A DNA stretch of 38,380 bases, from assembly GCA_903885445.1 (NCBI GenBank), contig CAISIO010000029.1, forward strand, positions 1 to 38,380. The letters run 5' to 3'. The notes under the pieces were generated by a model, which was not told where the DNA came from, did no database searches, and worked only from the letters and a program-made list of their open reading frames with translations. Shown piece after piece: positions 7,713 through 16,239 of the stretch (the stretch's first letter is position 1; the number at the start of each line of letters is the position of its first letter). The DNA is from Candidatus Staskawiczbacteria bacterium. Lineage in GTDB: Bacteria; Patescibacteriota; Minisyncoccia; Minisyncoccales; Staskawiczbacteraceae. A program made the translations under genes and the position numbers.

Positions 7713-10253
7713 ATGAATTTTGAACTCAAAAATACAAAAATTTTTCGGGCAGTGAAAAGGGCTAATTTCCCATTGCTTAGATTCGCAAAAATTTTAAGGA
7801 ATATTTTTTTGATTTCATTTTTGGTAGCGTTTTTATCCGCAGGGTTTTCTTTTTTGAGCTTTAATTCAACCAGGACTTTAGCTCTATTTTTTTCGTTGGC
7901 CCTCTTTTTTTGGAATGTTAATTTGTTCAGGGAGCTGGAGATTAGAGAGCCAAAGGATAATTTGGGAATAACAGATGCGACTTTAAATCCCGATGAATAT
8001 AACTTGGCGGAATTTCTGGGTTTTGAAACGACAAAAATTGTTTTGGATGCGATTAAGTTTTGCAAGAAAAAAAGGATTCAGGTTAATTCAACGGCGCTTT
8101 TTTATTCTGCTATAAAATTCAGTAAAGATATTAACCTGATTTGCTTCCGTTTGGGACTAAACCATAGGAAGCTGCTGTCTGACGCAAAAAATTATTTAGA
8201 GAAAATTCCCAAACAGAGCGAACAAGGAGATATATTTTCGAATGATTTTCAGGAGGCGATAAAGTACGCCTTTGAAACTGCCGTCGCAAGGAAGCATAAA
8301 TTTATCGGCAAAGAAGAAATATTGACCGGTTTGGCTAAAAGCGATGAATTTTTTAAGCAGGTTTTGATAAATTACGACTTAAAACCGGAAGATGTTGAGA
8401 GCCTGACTTTGTGGTTAGATTCCGCGGAAGATTTAGCGGAAAGAAGCAGGAAGTTTTGGACATACGAAAATCTTGTAAAAAAAGGTTCTTTTGGCAAAAA
8501 TTTTTCATCCGGTTACACCGTAACCTTGGACAAATATTCTGTTGATTGGAAAAAAGTTGTTTCAAAATGGAAATTCAGAGAAATCATCGGCCACAAAAAA
8601 GAAATAGAAGAAACAGAAGTAATTTTGGCCAAGTCTAATTTGTCGAATGTTTTGATAGTCGGCGACCAGGGTACGGGCAGGAAAAGCATAGTTGAGGCGC
8701 TCGCCCAGAAATGTTATTTGGGGACATCATTGCCGGAATTAAATAATAAAAGAGTCGTTGAATTGGATGCTGTTATGTTGGCCGCCCAGGTTCCTGATTT
8801 TGAGAAACTTGAATCTACGTTAGACCAGATATTTTCCGAAGTTACCGCTTCGGGAAATGTAATTTTGGTGATTGACGACATCGAAAATTTTGTTGGCCAA
8901 AAAGTGCAAAAAGCCGGAGCTTTTGATATTTCCGGGATGCTTTCCAAATACCTGCCAATTCCTAAATTTCAATTTGTCGGGATAACAACCTACGAGGGTC
9001 TGCATGAAAACATCGAAAAAAACGTTTCTTTCGCCAGTTTATTTGAGAAAGTAGAGGTTTCTGAAGTTACCGAGGCTGAAACAATAAATATTCTGCAATC
9101 AGCATCCTTGGAAGAGGAATATGAACACAAGGTTTTGGTTTTGTATCCTAGCATTAGGGAGATAGTAAATCTTGCGGCTCGGTATATGCCGTCTTTGCCT
9201 TTTCCTAAAAAAGCGTTGGATATTTTAGACGAGGCAGTTGTTTATGTGCAAAAGTTGAGGGAAAAGGTTGTTTTGCCCCATCATATTGCCGAAATTGTTT
9301 CTAAAAAAACAGACATACCGGTAGGCAAAATGGAAGTTAAAGAAAAAGAAGTCTTGCTTAATTTAGAGAATTTAATTCATGGAAGGATTGTAAATCAGGC
9401 GGAAGCGGTGAGCGAAATTTCTATAGCAATGCGAAGGGCAAGAATGGGGCTTGCCTCAAAGACAAGGCCGATGGGAACATTTATGTTTATGGGGCCGACC
9501 GGCGTGGGCAAAACCGAAACAGCTAAAGCCTTGGCTGAAATTTATTTTGGTTCCGAGAAAAAAATGATACGGCTGGATATGTCTGAGTTCCAAGCAATTT
9601 CGGATATTCCAAGATTAATCGGCGCGACTTCTCCGGTTGAAATGCAGGGACTTTTAACAACTCCGGTGCGAGAAACTCCATTTTCTTTAATTTTATTAGA
9701 TGAGATAGAAAAGGCTCATCCTAATATTTTAAATTTGTTTTTACAGGTTTTAGACGAGGGCAATATAACAGACGGCCAAGGCAGAAAAGTTGTTTTCACA
9801 AACACTATAATTATTTGTACGTCCAACGCCGGAGCTGATATGATTTTTAAACAAGTGGAAGAAAACCTGCCAATCGAAAAAGACAAATTATTGGATTATC
9901 TTTTCGAGAAAAATATTTTCAGGCCGGAATTTATAAACCGTTTTGACGCCACGGTGATTTTCCATCCCTTAACAAAAGAAAATCTTTTGCAGATTGCCCA
10001 ACTGTCGTTGCGGGGGTTGCAAAAAAGCTTAAAGGAAAAAGATATTGGTTTTGAAATTACAGAGGCATTAAAAGAGAAAATTGTTGAATTATCTTATAAG
10101 CCTGAGTTTGGCGCCAGAGAGATGAGGAGGGTTATTCAGGATAAAGTAGAAAGCGCGGTGGCGGGAGCTCTATTGTCAGACAAAATTAAAAAAGGGGACA
10201 GAATTGAAATTAATCCGGAAAACTTTGAAGCGACAGTTAATCCGGTCAAATAG
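7713..10253 (+). CDS. Membrane-anchored Clp/Hsp100-like AAA+ ATPase
   Basis: Two N-terminal TM segments, Clp-N-like region, NBD1 GDQGTGRKS (degenerate Walker A), NBD2 GPTGVGKTETAKALAE + LILLDEIEKAHP + FRPEFINRFD + GAREMRRVIQDKVE. ORF track start 7695 shortened to ATG at 7713. Confidence 0.88.
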   Translation: MNFELKNTKIFRAVKRANFPLLRFAKILRNIFLISFLVAFLSAGFSFLSFNSTRTLALFFSLALFFWNVNLFRELEIREPKDNLGITDATLNPDEYNLAEFLGFETTKIVLDAIKFCKKKRIQVNSTALFYSAIKFSKDINLICFRLGLNHRKLLSDAKNYLEKIPKQSEQGDIFSNDFQEAIKYAFETAVARKHKFIGKEEILTGLAKSDEFFKQVLINYDLKPEDVESLTLWLDSAEDLAERSRKFWTYENLVKKGSFGKNFSSGYTVTLDKYSVDWKKVVSKWKFREIIGHKKEIEETEVILAKSNLSNVLIVGDQGTGRKSIVEALAQKCYLGTSLPELNNKRVVELDAVMLAAQVPDFEKLESTLDQIFSEVTASGNVILVIDDIENFVGQKVQKAGAFDISGMLSKYLPIPKFQFVGITTYEGLHENIEKNVSFASLFEKVEVSEVTEAETINILQSASLEEEYEHKVLVLYPSIREIVNLAARYMPSLPFPKKALDILDEAVVYVQKLREKVVLPHHIAEIVSKKTDIPVGKMEVKEKEVLLNLENLIHGRIVNQAEAVSEISIAMRRARMGLASKTRPMGTFMFMGPTGVGKTETAKALAEIYFGSEKKMIRLDMSEFQAISDIPRLIGATSPVEMQGLLTTPVRETPFSLILLDEIEKAHPNILNLFLQVLDEGNITDGQGRKVVFTNTIIICTSNAGADMIFKQVEENLPIEKDKLLDYLFEKNIFRPEFINRFDATVIFHPLTKENLLQIAQLSLRGLQKSLKEKDIGFEITEALKEKIVELSYKPEFGAREMRRVIQDKVESAVAGALLSDKIKKGDRIEINPENFEATVNPVK

Positions 10254-10265
10254 AATTTAATATAA

Positions 10266-10293
10266 AGCGCCGCCCACAAGGCGGTGTTTTTTT
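10266..10293 (+). terminator. Intrinsic terminator after Clp-like gene
   Basis: CCGCC-cacaa-GGCGG-tgTTTTTTT. Confidence 0.75.
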
Positions 10294-10394
10294 GTGAAAT
10301 AGCCATTGTGCGACAATAATCATGAAACGCAACTGTGGATAACTTGGGCAAAAAACCCGATTTTGAGACTATTTTTAACAAAATCTTGATGGTG

Positions 10395-10424
10395 TTGACT
10401 GTACCCTATAAAGTGGAGTATAAA
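10395..10424 (+). promoter_or_regulatory. Promoter of the mraZ/dcw operon
   Basis: TTGACT (10395-10400), 18-nt spacer, TATAAA (10419-10424). Confidence 0.6.
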
Positions 10425-10434
10425 GAATATGAAA

Positions 10435-10458
10435 TGGGTACTTGTGGATAAAGGTGGG
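10435..10458 (+). promoter_or_regulatory. Putative MraZ operator repeats
   Basis: TGGG at 10435, TGGA at 10445, TGGG at 10455: exact 10-bp phasing just downstream of the mraZ promoter. Confidence 0.65.
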
Positions 10459-10500
10459 AAAACTACCAAAACAGGTGCATAACTATATATACTTATTTTT

Positions 10501-10932
10501 ATGTTGATAGGACAATACGAACACACGATTGACGTCAAAAAGCGCTTAGCCTTGCCTGCAAAGTTCAGGGGAGAGCTTGGAGACAAAATAGTAATCACAA
10601 GAGGAATTGAGGGCTGTCTTGCCGTATATACAGAGGCAGAATGGAAAATAATGTCAGATAAGTTGGGAGCCTTAACTATAAGCCAGGCGGAAGCAAGGTC
10701 TTTTACCAGAATGATTTTAGCGGGAGCTATGGAAGTTTCCTTGGATAAATTGGGCAGAATACTGGTGCCCGATTATTTGAAAGAATATGCCGGGCTTCGC
10801 AAAAATGTTGTAATTTGCGGGCTGTCCAACAGATTAGAAATTTGGGATTCTGAAAAGTGGGAAACCTATAAAAAGTCGGCTGAAAAAGGAGTTGATGAAA
10901 TTGTTTCAAAATTAGGAGGGTTGGGAATTTAG
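10501..10932 (+). CDS. mraZ: Transcriptional regulator MraZ
   Basis: MLIGQYEHTIDVKKRLALPAKFR...DKLGRILVPDYLKEYAGL; upstream of rsmH. Confidence 0.96.
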   Translation: MLIGQYEHTIDVKKRLALPAKFRGELGDKIVITRGIEGCLAVYTEAEWKIMSDKLGALTISQAEARSFTRMILAGAMEVSLDKLGRILVPDYLKEYAGLRKNVVICGLSNRLEIWDSEKWETYKKSAEKGVDEIVSKLGGLGI

Positions 10933-10934
10933 CC

Positions 10935-11822
10935 ATGATACATTCAGCAGTTCTTAAAAAAGAAGTTTTAGAATATCTGGACCCGAAGCCCAATGAAAAT
11001 TTTGTTGATTGCACGATCGGCGAGGGCGGGCATTCGGAAGATATATTAAATAAAAATGGCCCGGACGGAAAAGTTTTGGGAATTGATTTGGACCCGCAAC
11101 AAATTGTAGCCAGCCAATGGTTGCATGTTCAGTTTAAAGACAGGATAATTTTAGCGAATGATTCTTATACAAACTTAACGGAAATCGCGCAAAGGAAAGG
11201 ATTGGGGATAATTAACGGAATTTTGTTGGATTTGGGAATGTCGTCGGCGCAGCTGGAAGGAACGCACAAAGGATTCTCTTTTCAGGTAGACCAGGGCTTG
11301 GATATGAGGTATAACGATGACGCAAATTATATGACCGCGGAAAAGGTTGTCAACGAATGGTCTGAAGAGAAAATTGCAGAGACTTTGGAAAATTACGGAG
11401 AAGAAAAATTTGCCAAAAAAATTGCGAAAGCCATCGTGGAACAAAGAAAGCAGGGAAGAATTAAAACCACATTCCAATTAATAGAAATTATTAAAGAAGC
11501 GACGCCTCCGGCGTACTGGAGAGGGAAAATTCATTATGCGACAAGAACGTTTCAGGCTTTGAGGATTGCGGTGAACGATGAATTGGAAAATATAAAAAGA
11601 GTTTTGCCGCAGGCAGTTTCGCTTTTAGCTCCCGAAGGACGGCTTGTGGTCATATCATTCCATTCTTTAGAAGACAGGATTGTTAAAAATTTCCTGGCGA
11701 ACGAATTTAAAAAGGGAATTGTAAAAATATTAACTAAAAAACCAATTACAGCGAGCAGGGATGAACTTGGGAAAAACCCAAGGGCGAGATCCGCGAAGCT
11801 GAGAGTGGCAATAAAAATTTAG
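10935..11822 (+). CDS. rsmH: 16S rRNA m4C1402 methyltransferase RsmH
   Basis: MIHSAVLKKEVLEYL...DCTIGEGGHSEDIL...LLDLGMSSAQL...FHSLEDRIVK...NPRARSAKLRV. Confidence 0.97.
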   Translation: MIHSAVLKKEVLEYLDPKPNENFVDCTIGEGGHSEDILNKNGPDGKVLGIDLDPQQIVASQWLHVQFKDRIILANDSYTNLTEIAQRKGLGIINGILLDLGMSSAQLEGTHKGFSFQVDQGLDMRYNDDANYMTAEKVVNEWSEEKIAETLENYGEEKFAKKIAKAIVEQRKQGRIKTTFQLIEIIKEATPPAYWRGKIHYATRTFQALRIAVNDELENIKRVLPQAVSLLAPEGRLVVISFHSLEDRIVKNFLANEFKKGIVKILTKKPITASRDELGKNPRARSAKLRVAIKI

Positions 11823-11823
11823 T

Positions 11824-12207
11824 ATGACAACAGCAGTATTGGGTTATTTAAAAGTCCAAAGAAAAATACAAACCAAGATCAGCTCGGCGGCGCTTCCTAC
11901 GATAAATTGGAAAGCAGTTTGTTTCATCGGATTTTTTCTGGCGTTGCCCCTGCTAGTTTTTTATGTTTTTCAGATAAATGACTTAACGAGAGGGTCGTAT
12001 CTGGTGAACAGTTATGAAAAACAGATTATCAAAATTTCCGAGGAAAATAAAACATTGCAGGTTTCTTTCGCGGAAAGCAGTTTTTTGGGGCAGGCTCTGG
12101 AAAAAGTAAAAGCATTAAATTTTCAAAAAATAAACTCAGCTTCAGTAAAGTATATGCAGATTCCAGACGATTCGGTCGCGGTAATTTCTGCTGGCACTAT
12201 TAGATGA
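11824..12207 (+). CDS. FtsL-like small divisome membrane protein
   Basis: Single TM and coiled-coil-like C-terminus located between rsmH and ftsI. Confidence 0.6.
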   Translation: MTTAVLGYLKVQRKIQTKISSAALPTINWKAVCFIGFFLALPLLVFYVFQINDLTRGSYLVNSYEKQIIKISEENKTLQVSFAESSFLGQALEKVKALNFQKINSASVKYMQIPDDSVAVISAGTIR

Positions 12208-13922
12208 AAAAGCCCAGCAATTGGCGGATAAACACAATTTTAATTTTTATTATAATATTCGGGGCAGCCATTATAAGCCGCCTGTTTTTTCTGCAGGTTT
12301 TGGAACGCAAGCTTTTTGCTTCACAGGCCTTGGGCCAGCAAGTGGCTTTTAACAGTATTACTGGTTCGCGAGGACAAATTTTCTGCGTGAACAGCCAGGA
12401 AAGCAAAGGTGTTCATGGTTCGGGAGAAGTGAAAAGTTTAGCCATAAACAAAGACAGCTGGACAATATCTGCAAATCCAAAAGACATCTTAGACAAGCCG
12501 GCCTTCGCTGAATCCTTAAGCATGGCTGTTAGTGACTCGCAAGAGCAGATACTTTCAGAATTAGGCGGCCAGGAATCGTATGTAATTTTGAAAAAGGACT
12601 TGTCTTCAGACGAGTTAAGTAAAGTCAAAAAATTAAATCTTAAAGGCTTGTCGTGGCAGAATGCAGCCGACAGGTTTTATCCGCAAGGAGAGATGCTTTC
12701 GCAAACTTTGGGATTTTTGGGCGGAGCCGGGGCGGGCCAATACGGCGTTGAGGGCTATTACGAAGACACTTTAAAGGGCGAGGTGGGTGTCCGGGAAGAA
12801 AAATCGGGGTTGGACTCAATTTTTTCGAACGGCAACCAAGCGTCTTTTGAAGGATCGGATGTTTATCTGACAATTGATTATAATATACAGTTTCAGGCCG
12901 AAGAATTATTAAAACAAGAGCAGAAAAAAGACGATATAGATTCCGGCCAGATAATAGTTATGAGGCCCGATACCGGGAGGATTTTAGCTTTAGCGAATTT
13001 TCCAAATTTTAACCCTAATCAATATTCGAAGGAAAATGATTTGGATATTTTTCAGAATTCGGCCGTCCAAAAGCTTTTTGAGCCCGGTTCCATAATGAAA
13101 CCCTTTACGATGGCAGCCGCGTTAAACGAAGGCAAAATAATTCCCGACACAACCTATACAGACACGGGAGTTGTCAATTTTGGTACAAAATCAATTCATA
13201 ATTTTGCTAACGAGGTTTATGGGAAGCAAACAATGACTCAAGTCTTGGAAAACTCCATTAATACAGGCGCGGTTTTCGTCGAGCAGCAAATTTCTCATGA
13301 TGTATTTTTCAGTTATATTGATAAATTCGGTTTCACCGAAAAGACCGGAATCGATTTACGGGGCGAGGTTTCTTCGCACAACGACAGTTTAAAAAGCGGG
13401 CCGGATATGAACTATGCAACAGCTTCGTTCGGGCAGGGAATAGAGCTTACTCCTCTTCAGATTGCCAGGGGTTTTTGCGCGATCGCTAATGGGGGGAAAC
13501 TGGTAAGACCGTATATTGTTGAGAAAATTGTAAACGGAAAGGACGGAACCGATGCAAGACCGGAAATTTCTGATCCAATTATTACCCAACAAACTCTTTC
13601 GCAACTGAACTCGATGTTGATTAATGTTGTTGACAAGGGGTTTAACAGCGTGGCGAAAATTCCGGGATATTATTTGGCAGGAAAAACGGGGACAGCCCAG
13701 GTCCCGTTGAAAAAAGGAAAGGGGTACGAAGCGGATAAAACTATTCAAAGTTTTGTCGGATATGGCCCGGCTTTTAATCCGCAGTTTTTAATATTAGTGA
13801 AACTAGATAATCCGAAAGTTCCCAAATCTGCGCTTTCTGCTGTTCCAGTTTTCAAGGAATTGGCGCAATATATAATAAATTACTGGCACATTCCGCCCGA
13901 CTACGACGCTAACGCAAAGTAA
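12204..13922 (+). CDS. ftsI: Penicillin-binding protein 2 / FtsI transpeptidase
   Basis: TM, PBP dimer domain, GSIMKPF (SxxK), NSINTG, AGKTGTAQVP (KTG). Confidence 0.93.
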   Translation: MKKPSNWRINTILIFIIIFGAAIISRLFFLQVLERKLFASQALGQQVAFNSITGSRGQIFCVNSQESKGVHGSGEVKSLAINKDSWTISANPKDILDKPAFAESLSMAVSDSQEQILSELGGQESYVILKKDLSSDELSKVKKLNLKGLSWQNAADRFYPQGEMLSQTLGFLGGAGAGQYGVEGYYEDTLKGEVGVREEKSGLDSIFSNGNQASFEGSDVYLTIDYNIQFQAEELLKQEQKKDDIDSGQIIVMRPDTGRILALANFPNFNPNQYSKENDLDIFQNSAVQKLFEPGSIMKPFTMAAALNEGKIIPDTTYTDTGVVNFGTKSIHNFANEVYGKQTMTQVLENSINTGAVFVEQQISHDVFFSYIDKFGFTEKTGIDLRGEVSSHNDSLKSGPDMNYATASFGQGIELTPLQIARGFCAIANGGKLVRPYIVEKIVNGKDGTDARPEISDPIITQQTLSQLNSMLINVVDKGFNSVAKIPGYYLAGKTGTAQVPLKKGKGYEADKTIQSFVGYGPAFNPQFLILVKLDNPKVPKSALSAVPVFKELAQYIINYWHIPPDYDANAK

Positions 13923-13966
13923 ACAAGAAATAAAAAAAACAACGCTAAGGCGGTGTTTTTTTAGTG

Positions 13967-14041
13967 TGGCCCCAACCAGATTTGAACTGGTGTTTTTTGG
14001 TTGAGAACCAAACATCCTAGACCAGGCTAGATGATGGGGCC
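13967..14041 (-). tRNA. tRNA-Glu (CTC)
   Basis: Reverse complement GGCCCCATCATCTAG...TTTGG-TTCTCAA-CCAAA...CCAG-TTCAAAT-CTGG-TTGGGGCC-A; anticodon CTC. Confidence 0.93.
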
Positions 14042-14134
14042 GATTTATGTTATTTTCTGATTTTAACTCAAATTTTGCTTATTGTCCACAATAGCAATAT
14101 AGCCCGTTTTTTGTTTTAATGGTAAAATACAACA

Positions 14135-15259
14135 ATGGTTAGAGATTTGTTTAGAAATTACGTTTATCCGACCGTTGTTTTCGCGGGTGGAATGATTGGT
14201 GTCGGATTTTTATCCTTGCCATACATCGCTTCGCATGTGGGCATTTGGCTTATGCTTTTGTATTTTTTAATTATTACGGTTTTAGTAGTATCAATTAATC
14301 TGATATTTTGTCAGATAAGTTTGAAAACGCCCGATTTTAAAAGATTTCCAGGATTTGCGAGATATCATCTAGGAAAATGGGGAGGAGCCATCGCCATGGT
14401 CTGCACGATTATCGGGGCGATTGGCTCTCTCTTGGTTTTTTTAATAGTTGGAGGCAGATTTTTGTCTGATATTTTAATCCCGGTTTTAGGCGGGACCGTT
14501 GTTTCGTGTACGATTGTTTATTTTTTAGCCGCCAGTATTATTGTTTATTTGGGTATAAAAATTATTTCGCGCGCGGAGTTATGGATTTTAGGATTTTTAG
14601 TTTTGTCTTTATTGCTTGTTTTTGTAGAAGGATTTTCGCAGATAAAGTTGAGCAATGTATTAATTTCAAATTTTAGATTCCAAACCTCAAATTTATTTTT
14701 GCCGTATGGCCCGATTTTATTCGCGATGTGGGCGGTAGGGCTTATTCCTGAGGTGGAGGAAATGATTGTGGGAAGGAAAAAATTGCTTAAGAAAATTGTG
14801 ACGATTGCCACTATGGCAGTTTCAGTGTTTTACTTTTTATTTATACTTTTGATTTTAAGCATTACGGGCTCTCACACCACAGAAACTGCGCTCACCGGAC
14901 TGAAGGATTTTTTGGGAAGCGACTTGATAATTGTTTCTCTTTTGGCGGGAACTCTGGCGACCTTTGCGGCCTTTATAACCCAAGGAATTATTTTAAAAAA
15001 GGTTTTTATGTATGACCTGGGTGTAAAGCATTGGCAGGCATTTGTGATTGCGTGCTTCCCGCCTCTTATCCTTTTTCTGGTAGGATTTGATTCCTTTATT
15101 TCCATCCTCTCTTTTTTTGGAGGATTTTTCTTCGGCATTTTTGGCATTATGATTTTGATGATGTATAAAAAAATCGGGGGGAAAAACATAATAATTTATC
15201 CGCTGTCGGCAGTTTTTTTATTGGGCATAATTTACGAGTTAATTTATTTTATTAAGTAA
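14135..15259 (+). CDS. Amino acid permease (aromatic amino acid permease-like)
   Basis: VFAGGMIGVGFLSLPYIASHVG start and ~11 hydrophobic segments; extended -10 (TGGTAAAAT) upstream. Confidence 0.78.
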   Translation: MVRDLFRNYVYPTVVFAGGMIGVGFLSLPYIASHVGIWLMLLYFLIITVLVVSINLIFCQISLKTPDFKRFPGFARYHLGKWGGAIAMVCTIIGAIGSLLVFLIVGGRFLSDILIPVLGGTVVSCTIVYFLAASIIVYLGIKIISRAELWILGFLVLSLLLVFVEGFSQIKLSNVLISNFRFQTSNLFLPYGPILFAMWAVGLIPEVEEMIVGRKKLLKKIVTIATMAVSVFYFLFILLILSITGSHTTETALTGLKDFLGSDLIIVSLLAGTLATFAAFITQGIILKKVFMYDLGVKHWQAFVIACFPPLILFLVGFDSFISILSFFGGFFFGIFGIMILMMYKKIGGKNIIIYPLSAVFLLGIIYELIYFIK

Positions 15260-15270
15260 GAAGGCAATTT

Positions 15271-16239
15271 ATGATTGTTGAAATAATAATTTTTATCGCG
15301 TCTGTATTTATTCTTTCGTGGTTGAGTTCCAGGTTGGTGGCAACGCTGGTCAACACCGCTAAATATCTTCATTGGAGGGAGTTTATAATTGCTTTTTTTG
15401 TGATGGCATTTGCCGGGTCGCTTCCAAATTTATTTGTCGATATTAACGCCGCCCTGCACGGTTTGCCGCAAATTGCCTTTGGAGATGTTGTCGGAGGAAA
15501 TTTGGTTGACCTGACACTGGTTATGGCGATAGCTATTCTTTTTGGCGCCGGTTCTCTGCCCGCAGAGAGCGAAATGGTGCAAAAATCAGCCATTTTTACA
15601 TCGATAATTGCGGTTTTGCCGATACTTTTAGTTTGGGACGGGAAATTAGACAGGATAGATGGCGTAGTGCTTTTGGGGGCATTTGCTTTGTACACTTTTT
15701 GGTTGTTCTCAAAAGGAGACAGGTTCAAGAAAAAATACGCGGGGCGGCCTAAAAATAATGCGAAAGGGTATTTCTCTTTTTTACTGAACATTGCTAAAAT
15801 AATTATCTTTTTGGGTTTGCTTCTGGCGACTTCTTACTTTATTGTTAATTCTGCCCAGTTTTTTTCTGTCCAATTGGGAATATCATTGTCGCTTGTCGGC
15901 ATTTTGATTATAGGTTTGGGAAATTGTTTTCCTGAGGCTTATTTTTCAATTATATCGGCAAGACGGGGAGAAAACTGGATGGTTCTCGGAGATTTGATGG
16001 GCTCTGTCATAGTTTGCGCGACTTTAGTGCTTGGGATAGTCGCTATGATTTCTCCGTTTGAAATTAACGACCTGTCTCCATTTCTGATTACCAGAATATT
16101 TACAATTGTAGCCTCCCTTATTTTTCTCGTTTTTATAAGAACCGGCAGGAAAGTTACAAAGATGGAGGGCCTGCTTTTCCTTTTTATTTATATTTTGTTT
16201 CTTTTGGTGGAAATATTTCTGCCCAATGTAATTAAATGA
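15271..16239 (+). CDS. CaCA-type Na+/Ca2+ (cation) exchanger-like protein
   Basis: Two inverted alpha-repeat-like motifs: GSLPNLFVDINAALHG...GDVVGGNLVDLTLV and GLGNCFPEAYFSIISARRGE...GDLMGSVIVCATLVLG. Confidence 0.8.
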   Translation: MIVEIIIFIASVFILSWLSSRLVATLVNTAKYLHWREFIIAFFVMAFAGSLPNLFVDINAALHGLPQIAFGDVVGGNLVDLTLVMAIAILFGAGSLPAESEMVQKSAIFTSIIAVLPILLVWDGKLDRIDGVVLLGAFALYTFWLFSKGDRFKKKYAGRPKNNAKGYFSFLLNIAKIIIFLGLLLATSYFIVNSAQFFSVQLGISLSLVGILIIGLGNCFPEAYFSIISARRGENWMVLGDLMGSVIVCATLVLGIVAMISPFEINDLSPFLITRIFTIVASLIFLVFIRTGRKVTKMEGLLFLFIYILFLLVEIFLPNVIK

